Shown here: piece by piece, positions 12,330-24,076 of the stretch | Layout: each line of letters begins with the position of its first letter | How positions within the stretch are numbered: the first letter of the stretch is position 1 | From: Papaver somniferum | Taxonomy: Eukaryota; Streptophyta; Magnoliopsida; Ranunculales; Papaveraceae | Direction of reading: 5' to 3' | Length of the DNA stretch: 64,000 bases | Assembly (NCBI RefSeq): GCF_003573695.1 | Contig: NC_039363.1 | Coordinates: forward strand, 152,980,406 to 153,044,405 | Position numbers and translations under genes: made by a program | Notes under the pieces: generated by a model | What the model saw: the letters and a program-made list of their open reading frames with translations, nothing else | Database searches by the model: none | What the model was told of the DNA's origin: nothing

Positions 12330-12545
12330 GGCCACGCCGCCAAGCCCTAACTTTGGCCACGACACCAAATCCTAGCCTTGGCCACGCCACCAAGCCCTAA
12401 CTATGGCCACGACACCAAATCCTAGCCTTGACCATGCCTCCAAGCCCTAACTTTGGCCACGACACCAAATCCTAGCCTTGGCCACGACGCCAAATCCTAG
12501 CCTTGGCCACGCTGCCAAGACCTAACTTTGGCCACGACGCCATGA
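12330..12545 (+). repeat. Tandem array rich in GGCCACG, unit about 30-60 bp
   Basis: Alternating units containing CCTTGGCCACGCC and ACTTTGGCCACGAC repeat at least six times. The adjacent 12,050-12,180 stretch has a looser array of CATGCCA and CTGCCGCAGTAACATG. It lies in the noncoding part of the LTR-retrotransposon remnant. Confidence 0.8.
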
Positions 12546-12827
12546 TGCACGTGCTAAATAGGGTTGCGATGCGCCAAACCCTAATTTAGCTAAAAAATGC
12601 CATGTTAACTGAGTTCAGTGACTCTTCCAAAGCCTTAAGATTAACTTACCCACAGGGCCAATGTTGTCGGAGCCATATTCGGGTCTAACACCAATATGCC
12701 AAAACAGCTGCCACGGCTACGCCACTGGCATGCCGCTATGCCATGGCCCCACCAGGCGCCACTATGCCAATGCCGCCACTTCTCTATGCAAACAAGATGC
12801 AACGATAATCAATGGTCACCCTTCCCC

Positions 12828-13425
12828 ATGAGATGCAATCTCAGCCCTCCAAGTTTTCCACCAAACTAACAGACTTGTGGAAACTTTTAGGCGACCAGCC
12901 GCCTAAATCTCGTGGCCATGGCTATGCCAGGTGCCACTTACACCATCATGCCGCCGGTATGCACAAACTAGGCCATCCATCCCACCATGTCACTGGCATG
13001 CACGAACTATGCCAGCCATGCCGCAATGCCACCAGCATGCACTAAAGGCACCACTGTGCCATTATCAGGCGCCAACAGAAGGTAGCCATGCTCGACGGTT
13101 ATCCTTCCTCATGAGATGCGATCTCAGCCATCCAAGTTCGCCACCGAGCTGACAGACTTGTGGCAAGATTCAGGCAACCAGCTTCCTAAATCTAGTGGCC
13201 ATGGTTACGCTAGGCGCCACCTGCACCACCGTGCCACTGGCATGCATGAGCCATGACATCCGTGCCACATTGCCACTAGCGTGCACCAAAACGCCACTGC
13301 GCCATTATCAGGCGCCAACACAAGGTAGCCATAATCAACGAATACCCTCCTTCACGAGATGCGATCTCAGCCATCGAAGTTCGCCACCTAACTGACAAAC
13401 CTGTGGCAAGTTTTAGGTGACCAAC
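12828..13425 (+). repeat. Three direct repeats of about 243-283 bp
   Basis: Three copies of a segment beginning at a GAGATGC-ATCTCAGCC core (about 12,830, 13,113 and 13,356) each continue with an AC(A)GACTTGTGG-like stretch and a GGCGACCAGCC-like stretch. They sit immediately upstream of the polypurine tract of this retroelement remnant. Short frames that span them are side-effects of the repeats. Confidence 0.75.
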
Positions 13426-13558
13426 CAAAACGAGCCTAATAGCATTACATGCTATTTTCCTGCGGAAAGTCCCTTGAATTTGACTTTCCACACGTAGCAA
13501 AGTACTACATATTTTACACGGAAACACTCGAGACATCAAACATGTCACAAACTGGGGG

Positions 13559-14218
13559 ATGCTCATCAGGGTATTGGTCTGGCGGTTAACATCTTGCGGC
13601 GTGCAATGCGCAAGTTACAAGAAAGTGTCATGAAGCGGGACAATTAGTGGTGGTGAAAAATAACGGTGTAAACGAATTCACTTCCTTCATCATAGAAGCA
13701 TAATGTCTGACGGTTACACAAATTCACTTCCTTCATCGTGGAAGCATTATGTCTGACGGTTACACATTACTCTATTTTTCCACCACTCAATCGTTTCCAC
13801 TTCCTACGAGACCAGGGTACGTTTCAATATGACTTGTATAAATAGGCTTCACCTATTTCCACCAAAAAACAAGTTTTGGTCAGGAGAACAATACAACATC
13901 CATAAATTACCTAATAGCTTTCCAGTCAGCTAGCCAGTTCTACTTTCTGATATAAGTCGTAAACCACCACACCTTCAGAATCAACGATTCTGGTCTCAAC
14001 ACATTCTTCGCTTTCCTCCCTAAGATCAACCCTTCTCCTTCACTTTATGACCGAATCAAGCCTGGAATGGCCATTTCTTGGTTTAGGACAGGATTGTACA
14101 GATTGATCTCTCGAATCAAAAGTACTCCCGTGCAGTACATTGTTTTTCGTTTAGATTTGTTTCTTATCCACACACCCAAAATTACCAAAATCAGCAGAAA
14201 CAATTTTCACCCACAAAC
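13559..14218 (+). mobile_element. Candidate 3' LTR
   Basis: The segment starts TGCTCATCAGG right after the purine-rich tract and ends in CA. It contains a duplicated 60-bp stretch with AATTCACTTCCTTCAT and GACGGTTACAC (13,675-13,765), a TATAAATA box at 13,837, and a pyrimidine-rich region after it, as expected for U3-R-U5. No partner LTR is visible in the window. Confidence 0.5.
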
Positions 14219-14480
14219 AGTTTTTTTTGTTTTTGTTTGGTATTTGGATTTTTTTCTATGTAAAATTTATTCCTTGGGTTATCTATGTATCTTTTTTTCA
14301 CTTGTAGCTGTGTTTGTTTTTTTTTGTTTCTTTTTGGTGTTTGGATTATTTTCTATGTTGAAATGTACAATTTTATTAGTTTGGATCATTGTTTAACTAG
14401 CCAACCTTTTTTTTTTCGTTTTTTTGCGTTACACCTATGGTCCAGCCGTTCGGGCCACCCCAACCGACCTAGGTAATTAG
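14219..14480 (+). other. F-box A downstream region, right half
   Basis: This matches the copy B downstream region (about 16,045-16,335): T-rich runs, TTTGGATT motifs, then GCGTTACACC and a GGTAATTAG end. It is the continuation of F-box A after the retroelement insertion at 11,131. It shows that the retroelement landed after the F-box block had its present 3' structure. T-runs make the exact junction uncertain by several bases. Confidence 0.7.
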
Positions 14481-14712
14481 TCGAAAAGTAGAAAAATTAT
14501 TTGGGTATTTCCTAAGAGATCATGATTTATTTTAGTTTGTTATGTTCGGATGTATATTATATTAAAAAGGAAATAAGATAAACATGAAAATATTCATTCC
14601 ATATCTCATTATATTGCTACAATATCTCATTTTTTTGTAATATGGAAATTGAAATATTCGGTGTAAATACCAAAAAATAGTGATTTAAGATGGAAAACCT
14701 AAAAAAATTAGC
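14478..14712 (+). repeat. Recurrent spacer segment
   Basis: This spacer (AAAAATTATTTGGGTATT ... GATTTAAGATGGAAAACC) recurs after F-box B (16,337-16,430 and 17,250-17,425). Its final part also matches the first 35 bases of the window and, more weakly, 8,150-8,340. It links each F-box copy to what follows: here the next F-box, at 17.4 kb the duplicated transposase-like block. Confidence 0.75.
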
Positions 14713-14738
14713 CAACAGGTGTATTGGATGTCTATATA

Positions 14739-14762
14739 GATATATATATATATATATATATA
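14739..14762. repeat. TA microsatellite
   Basis: A run of alternating TA about 24 bp long upstream of F-box copy B. Copy A has no such run at the equivalent place, so it expanded after the F-box duplication or was lost in A. Confidence 0.9.
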
Positions 14763-14863
14763 AGCTTTACTGGTATCTGCTTGTAGCATCCTACAATAAG
14801 GAAATCCTAAAAGCTTGTAAAACTTTTTTTTTGATAATCTTTCATCAGTATAATAGTGATGGA

Positions 14864-15990
14864 TATGTTGCCGAAATTAACTACCGAGATACTTCAGTGC
14901 ATCCAAACTGCAGAAAGCGTTTTAGCAAGCAAATGTGTATGCAAAGAATGGAATACTATCCTTGGGGACAAAAGAATTTGATTCCTTTTTGGTGTCATAC
15001 CAAGAACGGGGAAAGATAAAGTTACCCAACTCTTTTATAGAGAGGAAGATTTGAGCCAGATCGTAACAGCCAACAATCACGATGCCCCGAATGATGGAAC
15101 CCATGATGATTGGACTATGTTGCACCCAATAGTTGGATCTTGCAATGGTCTGGTTGTTTTTATGTATCACACCACGACATACAAGATCCTGCATATATTA
15201 TGAATCCAGAAACTGGTGAGCACCTCCATCTGCCACAACTATGCATCCAAATTACACCGGATCCAGTACTTTCGTGGTATCCACGATACAACATAATTGG
15301 GGGTTTCGGCTACTGTCAACGTACCAATGAGTACAAGGTAGTTCGAATTCACATGGATGGTAAAGTTCAAATACATACTCTAGGAGACAAGAGGGGATGG
15401 AGGAACATAGCAGAGGAGATTCCTTATACTTTTCGGAGTTCAGGTGTGTACGCACATGGTTGTATCTTTTGGAAGGATTGTTGTCAGCGGGATATTGGCA
15501 TAATATCTTTTAATTTGGACACTGAGATGTTCCATAAACATTCGCCACCGCGACATCATATTCCTGTGAGTGAATTTTGGATAAATACTTAACCATCACT
15601 TGGGATGGTCATTTTCGGAGTTCGCATTTTATTTTACTACATCCACGAGGGGATTGATCGGCCCCGGATAGATTTCTGGGCTCCCAATTCCGAAGAAAAT
15701 ATTCATAAATGGGCACCTAACGAGGAATGGAATTGGAATTATAAGATAAGTATTTACTTTGAATAGGATGAATGGCCGACATATAACCCGATAGCCTTTG
15801 TAAATAACAAGGACCTCTTATTTTGGAAGAATAGGCGTTTATTGCGTTACAATACACTCACCAGAACTTGGATGGAAATTTGGGGGGGAACTACCGTGGG
15901 AAACAAGGGTTGCAATTATTCCTCACATGAGGAGCGATGTCTCGTTGAAAAATTTTGGTGGACAATCGGAAACGTGTATTCATGATGTCC
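14864..15990 (+). pseudogene. F-box protein pseudogene, copy B
   Basis: It starts MDMLPKLTTEIL and, unlike copy A, reads through the F-box helix region to CVCKEWNTILGDKRI, then meets a TGA. Downstream frames give the F-box-associated region: LHPIVGSCNGLV, a frameshift, MNPETGEHLHLPQ, a beta-rich stretch from 15,280 to 15,590 (GYCQRTNEYKVVRI), a stop near 15,590, then WNWNYKISIYF, a stop, and WPTYNPIAF followed by RLLRYNTLTRTWMEIWG. The full unit would be about 370 codons, the usual size of plant F-box/FBA proteins. It has at least three stops and two frame changes and is a pseudogene. It is closest to copy A at 10,329. Confidence 0.85.
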
Positions 15991-16438
15991 ATGCCGCTAA
16001 CACATTCCTTGGCTTATCTTATGTAGTTTTATTTCTTGTAGTTGTGTGTGTGTTTTTTTTTTCTTTTGGTATTTGGGTTTTTTTCTATGCTGAAATGTAC
16101 AATTTATTACTTGGGTTATCGCTTTTTTTTTCTTGTATTTGTGTTGTTATTTTTTGGGCGTTTGGATTTTTTTCTATATATGTTGGAATGTTCAATTTCA
16201 TGCATCAACATGATAGTGTTTCCACTAAATGTTGGGTCATTGTTTAACTAGCCAACCTTTGGTTTTTTCCTTTTTTTTTGCGTTACACCCATGGTCCAGC
16301 CGGCCGGGCCACCCCAACCGACCTAGGTAATTAGTTGAAAAGTAGAAAAATTATTTGGGTATTTTCTAAGAGATCGTGTATATTAAATTAAAAAGGAAAT
16401 TAGATAAATATGAAAATATTCATTCCATGTCTCATGAG

Positions 16439-17244
16439 CAAGGTAGTTAATATCGCATATCGGTCTCGTATCGGTCGGGTCCGATACACCTATACAAAAC
16501 ATATTACCTGTTTTTATCGGTGATACATCAATAAAATTAGAATTTCAAATATTTGTAAGACCTTATAAAAAATATAAGAAACATACATGTATCTCAAATT
16601 TCTAAAAAATTAGGTGGCAAAATCTTACGCGTTTGTAGTCCAATTTTTCCGGTAAAATCTTTCTTATTATCCTTGCTTTATAATCGAAACAATCACAAAT
16701 ACAACCACGTAGTCAATAACAACCTCTCAATTTCTCCACTATCCTCTGTCGTCTACAAAAAAACCCAAATCCATTCAAATTCCTCCTCGAATACATGTGG
16801 TGTCTATCTTATATCCTATGTACAGTCATTGATTTTATATCTTAAATATATTAGGGTTTTTTACATTCTCTAATTGACGTTGTACTTATCTGCAAAGACT
16901 AGGTGCATGTTGCTCGAAAAACTTATTCACTTTATTTGGTGGTGATTTTGATAATTGATTATACTTGATGGTGCCTAGTTTTCCCTTTATAGAATTCATC
17001 TTTACCACAGATGATACTGGAATGCCTAATTTTCCCTTCATAGGTTTCATCTTGACTAAAGATGATGCTGGAACCGATATTATCGGTGTATAGGTAAAAC
17101 CGATATATCGGCCTGTACCGACCTGTACGAACGTTTTTATCGCTCCATATTTGTATCGCCGATATTTTCTATATCGTATAGGTTTTTTCTGATACCCGAT
17201 AAAAACCTGTAATATGGCATGTACAACTGATATTGACTACCTTG
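16439..17244. mobile_element. hAT-type MITE, 806 bp
   Basis: Terminal inverted repeats are visible: the left end reads CAAGGTAGTTAATATC and the right end reads GATATTGACTACCTTG, one mismatch over 16 bp. Both sides are flanked by the same 8 bp, CTCATGAG (16,431-16,438 and 17,245-17,252), the target duplication length of hAT elements. Subterminal DNA repeats ATCGGT and CGATA motifs in both orientations. There is no transposase frame, so it is non-autonomous. The CTCATGAG duplication is itself a palindrome, so the ends could be shifted by up to three bases. The related spacer at 14,478 lacks the insertion. Confidence 0.85.
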
Positions 17245-17565
17245 CTCATGAGAACGTGATTTATTTTAGTTTGTTATGTTCGTATTGTATATTAGATTAA
17301 AAAGGAAATTAGATAAACATGAAAATATTCATTCCGTATCTCATTATATTGCTACAATATTCGGTGTAAATACCAAAGAATAGGTGATTTAAGATAATGA
17401 TGGAAAACCTAAAAAATTAGGGTTTTCCTTACAAATATATATAAATTCCACCAAGCATAGAAAAAAATTAACATAGAGTGTTAAGAGGAAAAATAGTTCT
17501 GCTAAGAGGGATTATAGAGATGAAACTGAAGAGAGGATCCAAAAATGTCCTCGACTGATGGCTGG

Positions 17566-17900
17566 TCCTCGTAAATTGAGGATTATCATTACCGTGGACG
17601 GAGTAACTAATGTTCCTGGTATTCCTCTCGACGCTGTAATTAGTTGTCAGTAGTGTTGACAATGATGATGTTCCTATTTATGCTGATGTTATTCCTGGTG
17701 TTCCTTTGGACGCTGTAATCAGTAGTGTTGAGAATGCTGATGTTCCTACTGTGAATGATGTTGCTCCTGCTTCTATTATCAAAAGTTAACAAGCATGATC
17801 TTAACAAGCAGAAAATGGCAAATCTGAGGATGACAAGGCGCCCAAGCCTGCTGGTTGGAGTGATCAAGTTCACCTCAACATTGCGAGAAGAATTGTATGA
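17566..17900 (+). pseudogene. Duplicate of the 137-residue hypothetical gene
   Basis: The same start (MAGPRKL) is present, but a 5-bp deletion near 17,643 shifts the frame to a stop within about 30 codons, and a further deletion near 17,785 removes a downstream segment present in copy 1. The rest of the sequence, down to the GGGGGATGG end, still aligns. Confidence 0.6.
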
Positions 17901-17939
17901 AGATGGGGGATGGTTCATTTGATATGTTTTTTTTTTGAT

Positions 17940-20335
17940 AGGGTTTGATTTATCGATTTCTTTTTGTGGACGATTTGAAAGTTTTTTCATTTCTTGTTTC
18001 CTTTGATAATTTTGTCATTTAGAAGAAGGTGATGTTTATGAATTCTTTTATTATTTAGGTATTGGAATCATGAAATAAATCAGATAATTATTTACAAGTT
18101 CACAGACTTTACAGAATGCAATATACTCTTGCAAATTTATTTATTTATGAGGTGTGCATTCTTTTGGAAAACTAAATATAATTAGCTGAAAGAACGGAGG
18201 AAATGTAGAAAAATACAGTTGTTCCCCCCTGTAAACAATAAGAATCAATTTATCACTTTAGGTCTGATCTTATTATCTCCTTACCAATACTTTTAACAAA
18301 AATACGAGTTTGAACAAGTAAAGTGCTATTGAAAGTAAAGTATTGCTATACGACGATGTTAATGATAATGATCTTTACGTGGATTTGGATGAGAATTAGG
18401 AATCAGACTAATCTAACAAAGAACCAGACTAATCCGACAAAGAACCAGACTCATCTAACAAGTTCTTTGGTTTTTAAACAAGGTTTTTGATGTGTGAACT
18501 TTTATTTTATGTATTTTTAATATAAAGCATTTCGTCTGACCATTTTGTTTTCAGTGGTGGTTGTATTTATTTTTTAAGTATTGCACTAGATGCAGGCTTT
18601 TTACGCTGATAGATAGGTTGACATTTATGTGATGAATGATTCACGATAAACTTTTATGTTTTATGGAAATGATGAACATGAAAATGGATGGGTTTAGTTT
18701 ATTTATCTTTAGTAGCTTATTGTATGATTAGAATAATATAATACTTTTCCTACATAGGTGCCACTAATAATTCATACGTTTCCTCCCTAAACCAAGAATA
18801 ATACAGGAGACAACCCAGCTTAAAAGTATTAAGGAAAATATTATTCGAAATAGAAAAGTAATTTTTTTCAATAGCCTCTTCTCGAGTTGGTTAGAGATAG
18901 GAAACTAAATTTCGAAAATTTTGGGAAACAATTTTATCATAACTATCTACGATATATTCTCATAAAATAAGGAAACTAACCATATTGGTTACACATCAAA
19001 AATTTGGAAATAAAGAAACAAAAACACCAAAAATCTTTTGTTTGGCGGGTGATGAAAATGAATTTTACTAGGCGGGATGATTTCCGCCTGATGGTTTGGT
19101 TAATTCCAAAAAGAAAAAGAAAGATGAGTTCGATCTACTTTTTCAGTTTTTATTACTCGATTCATTATCTCTATGAAATCATAATTCTACTACTATCTGT
19201 AATTTTACAAGGAACCTACCTCTTCAGATTCGATCTTTGTAGTTGGTATTATTTCTACAACCCATTATCGAATGAATATTAAATTGATGTTAGATTTTTT
19301 GTTCGATCTCATGGAATCAGATGTTAGATCTTAGAGGTTTACTATTTAAAGCATGATTAGGGTTTCTATTCTATTACTTCTTATAGGTTTACTATTTAAA
19401 TCATGATTAGGGTTTTTATTCTATTATTATCTCTAATCTTTATAAGGAATCTACCTCTTTAAACTCAATCTTTGTTACTGGTAATATTTCTACAACCCAT
19501 TATCGAATGAATATTAAATTTATGTTAGATTTTTTGTTTGATCTCATGGAATCATATGTTAGATCTTATAGGTTTACTAGTTAAAGCATGATTAGGGTTT
19601 TTATTCGGCTGTATCAAAGAACAAGTTAATGAGAATCACTGGTTGTACGATGAGATGTGATTTCATTTTGTTAGACCAAAATAATATTTTAGGCTTAAGT
19701 TACATGCATGAACTATTATAAGATTTAGGTAAGCATCCTTATTTCATGTTACTTAGTTAGGCTTTACTAGTTAGTTCGGTTTTACAAATAAAAAAAAAAC
19801 TTACTGGTGCTAATTGTTTTATAGGGTTTTTGTTATTGTTTGCGTTGGATTTTGATTGAGAGATAATAACTTTCCTTTGATCGACGATGTTGTGTCAATC
19901 ATATATATATACAAGGTTTCTCAAGATTTAATCATTTGAGTCTCTGTTACTTGGCGAGCCTGTACCGTCTGCATTTTAAGTTGCCACTTTTAATAATACC
20001 ATGTTGCTGGTTGGCCAATTTGACTATTATCTTCAAGCTAAAAATGGATAATCATTATGTGGTGCTTTAGTGCTCTAGGCTTTTGTAACAAAAAGTTATA
20101 TAAGACCGTTTAACCGATACCTTTCGCTTTGTGGATAACACAATAATCATGAGGATATTTTGTGTGTTGCAGTGATATTTTAGCCTCAAGTTACATGCAT
20201 CAATGGGTTCATGTTTGTTTTCTTTTCATATAATATAAAATAGATGTAACACATGTTTCCTATCCTGTTAGGTCTAGCTATTATTTTCCAAAATAAGCTC
20301 AAATTCCTAACTGAGATGCACGTACCTACACAGCT
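17940..20335. other. AT-rich noncoding stretch (copy 2)
   Basis: The counterpart of 606-3,030, with the same internal tandem duplication (about 19,195-19,605). I see no supportable gene. A 90-codon frame near 19,004 has no recognisable domain and its counterpart in copy 1 is cut differently, so I leave it out. Confidence 0.6.
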
Positions 20336-20341
20336 ATTGCC

Positions 20342-23300
20342 ATGGAAGAAGATGATGATTACAACGTGTCCCCAGAGGATGACCAATGGAGGGAACCAGA
20401 TCATGAGGGGGATTATGATGAAGAAACGATGGAGTTAGATGAGAGTCATGATGATATTGTACAATCAGATGACGATGATGGTGAAGATATGGTCCCCACT
20501 GATAGATTTGAAGAATTAACAGGTAATGTTCAAAATCTTGTACTTACTTGTTTCTACTTAAATACCATATGGTTTCATATGTTTCCTCGGTTATTTCCAG
20601 AGTCAGACGATTCTGAAAATGATGATCTCGAAGTGTTAGAATTAAAAGAATTGGAAAATGCTCTAGAAGAAGAAAAGCAACCACAACAAGAAGACTCTAC
20701 AGAAGAGATCATAAAATAGAGGGGAATGACAAGAATGTTGAAGCTGCATAAACACTTCTCGGAATCTGATGCCAAAGAAGGGATATTGAATTTGACAAAA
20801 TGTTCCGGCCTATTAGTGACCATAGAATTGAATTCAGTAGTTACCTAGGCTATTTGGCCCGTGATATGGTTGGCATAAAACATTTATGTTGGAAGGAAGT
20901 CCCTCCAACAACAAAAGATAATATGTGGGAGAAAATTCTGGTATACATATGCGGTTATCAATTCGTCGTTTTTGTTGTATAATTGTGAGTCTGTGATTAA
21001 CATACATTATATGTTATTGCAGCTTCATTTTGAGGTGCCCTATGAACTGAAGCGTCTACCTGTTCAGCTGTTCATTTTAAGTGGTCATGAAGCGTCTACA
21101 TGTTCAGCTGCGGGACTTCAGAAGGAAATTGTACAAGAATCATGTAAAACCCTTCCTGGAAAGGCCGGACAAACTAAAAACTGTCCCAAAAAAGTACAAA
21201 ACGGTAATCGACCAAGAAAACTGGGACAATTACCTTAATCATGTACTAATATCGCCTATATTTAAGGTATGGAATACACATTGCTTTTTCTAATTTGTGT
21301 TTCGTTCTTATTTTCTATCCCAGCATACTAATGAAATTATTTTTACTTCCTCCGCAAGGAAAATTCGTAGAGGGGAAAAGAGGCAATGTCACAATCCAAG
21401 TTCCCACATCGGACGGGACGAGGAGGATACTCGGGATTGAAACTAAAATTAGTAAGTCTGTTGTCTTATTTATTATACACTGCACAGTAAAACCGGCCAT
21501 ATCAGATACTTCTGTTTTGTATGTCGTGTTGCGTGTCTCATATATGCAGAAACTTATAACGGATTAACGGTATAAGGATGTGTCCTCTTGCACCAATCTG
21601 TAATTGTGTCACATTAGATGCTTTGGAATTGGTTTTCTGTTTTACACAGTTAATATCTGTGCGGATGTAAATCCTTACTTGTTTCTGGTAGCTACTAGAT
21701 CAAAAGGGGAAATGTTGCCGAAGAAGATCTTGAAGACCGATGCTTCATGTGGGCAAAAGCACGCGAAAACAAAGATGGAATTGTACCATACGATTTTGTC
21801 AAGGAGAAGACATCTGAAGTTGTGAGAAAATAGAAACTTTACAGCCCTCATGTTTTAAACCAAAGTAAGTGCGCAAGGTTTAAATCAGAATTTAACACAT
21901 TATTTGAACAGGAAAAGAAGCGGAAGATGATTCGAGAGGGAACTCTAACGGTTGGTCATAACGAGGATGCCCTAACACTTACGATCGGCCCGGATAAGGG
22001 TGGACGTGTCAAGGGGGCTGGCTTTGGAGTGGCGGCAACCCTTTACTTTCCAAATGGAAGAAAACCAAGACACTCGAAAGAGAATGATGAATTGCTTGAA
22101 AAGCTGAAAGATAAGGAGAAAGAATTAGAGTCTACTAAAAATGTGTTTCAGAGATTAACAGATAACTTGTTATCTCGAGGAGTTGACATTGCGAAAATTG
22201 TGGGCAACAATATCAGCAAGTCTGGAGTAGAGGTAAGTGAACTGAGTTTTGATTAGATTGTGTAATTCTTTTAAAAAGTTGGCAGACAATATCTGATTTT
22301 TTCAAACAATGTGTTCAATTACAGTTACAGGATGCAGGACCTAGCAACGCCTCCAATCGATCTAAGAATAACATAGGTCCAGAATCAGTTAAGCAACTTC
22401 AAAAAAAACATGGGAACTCCGGTACGCATAAGTCATCTGAAAGCATCAAAGGGTCCGCGAAGAGGGACTCTCCTTGTATTAAAACGCCGATCGTTTCGAC
22501 TGAATCCCCGACGTCTTTAGTATGAATAAAAGAAGTCTCCGTCTCCTCCATCCACTAGGGAATCTCAGAATGTGGCATCTGAAAAAAGTTACCATTGATG
22601 TATGGTTTTCCGCATTTAAATTTTATTAATCTTCCATTTACTATCTCTCATGCGCCTTGTGTTTCTGCAGGGAATATGATGCAAACTTTGGTTTGGAGTA
22701 ATGGACAACGTTGTTGCCATTGGTAGAACTTACTCTACAAAGACGGTACTCTATAAAATGAAGTCAGGAATGAAGGGTTTAGTTACATGCTATAGCGTCC
22801 GGGTTAGTGAAGTACTAAATGAAACCATCAAATTACCCTTTGGAAAATCTGGGATAAAAACTTTAAAAGATGTTGGTGATGCTGAAATTAGTTGGCCATC
22901 AAATCAAACCACCTTGGATCAAAAGGTTGGTTGCTTGGCTTGTTTGCTTTATTAACTCATTGGATACGTTTTTACACAAACCAGTTATATATATATATAT
23001 ATATATATCTTGTTTGATATAAGAGACGAATATGTTATCATCTATATGAATCACGGACGTTAGTGTATATCTTAGAGAACCTTATAGAACGAGATATGTG
23101 GTTAGCTATTTGATTGTGAGTCAGTTATGCATTGTGCTTAAATGGTTTCACTGCAAAAAGAACGTACAACTGATCATTTCAATTTTCTGATGCAGGTAAG
23201 TCAACAAAAACATTCCTAGGCTGTGAACTCACCGGCTCTACTCAACGGAAGCCAATATCATATCGCAATATCTGAAAAAGTTCCGAAGGTATGTGTTTTA

Positions 23301-23580
23301 AACCAGTTACATGATCTTAAGACCATATGAGTCTGAAATATGCTATCAAGTATATGAATCACGGATGCTAGGGTGTATTTTGGAGAACCTTGTATATTTG
23401 TTACCTATTTAATTCATCAGTGTCTTCGCATTCACGGTGGAATTTGGTATATTTGTTACCCGAATATGGAATATTACTCTAATACTGCAGGTAACTCAAC
23501 AAAATTTGGGGAAACATACTCTGGATGTGACATCAAAAGCTACATAATCGGAGCAAATCTGAGATCACGACAAGTGCAGC
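20342..23580 (+). pseudogene. Ptta/En/Spm transposase-like gene, copy 2 (5' part)
   Basis: Exons match copy 1: acidic start (MEEDDDYNV), a GT/AG intron at about 20,521-20,600, the RGMTRML segment, a basic exon to about 21,265, then RSKGEM near 21,700, GRVKGAGFGV near 22,010 and a coiled coil to about 22,230. It then continues beyond copy 1: the Ser/Pro linker and a module at about 22,701-22,925 starting NVVAIG and ending in EISWP, a C-terminal module type of this family (catalogued, from memory, as DUF8039). A stop at about 20,717 and a 1-nt deletion near 20,777 break it. Exon-like pieces continue to about 23,580, where integrase sequence begins. Further modules lie inverted at 31.6-32.66 kb. 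Confidence 0.75.
22987..23008. repeat. AT microsatellite in intron
   Basis: A run of alternating AT of about 22 bp in the presumed intron after the NVVAIG module exon. Confidence 0.9.
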
Positions 23581-23608
23581 TACAAGAAGAGATGGTGCGA
23601 ACAACTGC

Positions 23609-24076
23609 ACAATGTCCTATGGGCCTACCGAACTATAAGAAGGGCAGCTATGGGAGAAACTCCATTCTTACTGACCTACGGAGTCGAAGCGGTCATCCAA
23701 CAGAGATAATACTTCCAACAACAGAAATGGAGGCTTGGGAGAAGAACCTAACAATGAACCTAATGCTTGGAAAAGCTCGACGATCTTGAAGAAAGGCGGG
23801 AAGTAGCTTTGCAAAAAATGGTAAACTATCAACGAAGGCTAGCTCGCGAATACAACAAACGAGTCATCCCTAGAAACTTCGTGGTCGAATATTACGTGCT
23901 ACGTCAAATACCACCATATCAAAGAAAGAAAGAGTGGGGAAGCTAGCTCCGACATGGGATAGACCCTACATCATACATGACATCACTGGGAAAAGGTCAT
24001 ACTACCTAAGGACACTCAAAGGTGAAGTATTGCAACATCCTTGGAATGCAATGTACATAAAAAAGTACTACCCATA
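23609..24076 (+). pseudogene. Ty3/gypsy integrase, C-terminal part
   Basis: In one frame the text NVLWAYRT leads to [15 protein letters not shown], the well-known conserved stretch at the end of the plant gypsy integrase core. Frame changes then give EIILPTT-MEAWEKNLT, LAREYNKRV, KLAPTWDRPYII and finally WNAMYIKKYYP followed by a stop at 24,076. These define the integrase C-terminal region and the end of pol. At least three frameshifts are needed, so it is inactive. The N-terminal and catalytic parts are not here; they are on the minus strand at 32,660-33,430. Confidence 0.85.

Larger units (their letters stand above)
11131..14218 (+). mobile_element. LTR-retrotransposon 3' portion inserted in F-box A flank
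   Basis: This insert separates two halves of the F-box A downstream region that are contiguous in copy B. It has no coding frame with recognisable domains. Near its right end a purine-rich tract, AAACTGGGGGA, is followed by TG, the arrangement of a polypurine tract next to a 3' LTR. The last 660 bp has a TATAAATA box (13,837-13,844) and ends in CACAAACA next to resumed F-box flank. Upstream is repeat-rich, GC-richer noncoding DNA with many CCACGCC and CATGCCA motifs. I found no matching 5' LTR on the left, so it is probably a partial or non-autonomous gypsy-type copy. Confidence 0.6.
17345..23580 (+). repeat. Segmental duplication, copy 2
   Basis: Colinear with 1-5,396 from about 17,390 to 22,695; it then continues through host-gene sequence absent from copy 1. 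The right edge, at about 23,560-23,610, is a breakpoint where the host gene runs into gypsy integrase sequence. Small indels between copies are frequent in introns and in the first hypothetical gene. Confidence 0.9.

Noticed and set aside
12812..13566. Several 60-96 codon frames in the repeat-rich region
   Set aside because: They follow the repeat period, are rich in His, Pro, Arg and Cys and show no domain; they are side-effects of the CATGCC-type repeats.
14739..14762. TA run as a promoter or regulatory element
   Set aside because: Simple microsatellite absent from the sister F-box copy; no other promoter sign is attached.
1..23580. Assembly artefact explaining the segmental duplication
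   Set aside because: The copies differ by many substitutions and indels and have different neighbours, so they are real separate loci, although the junction at 5,396 still deserves a long-read check.
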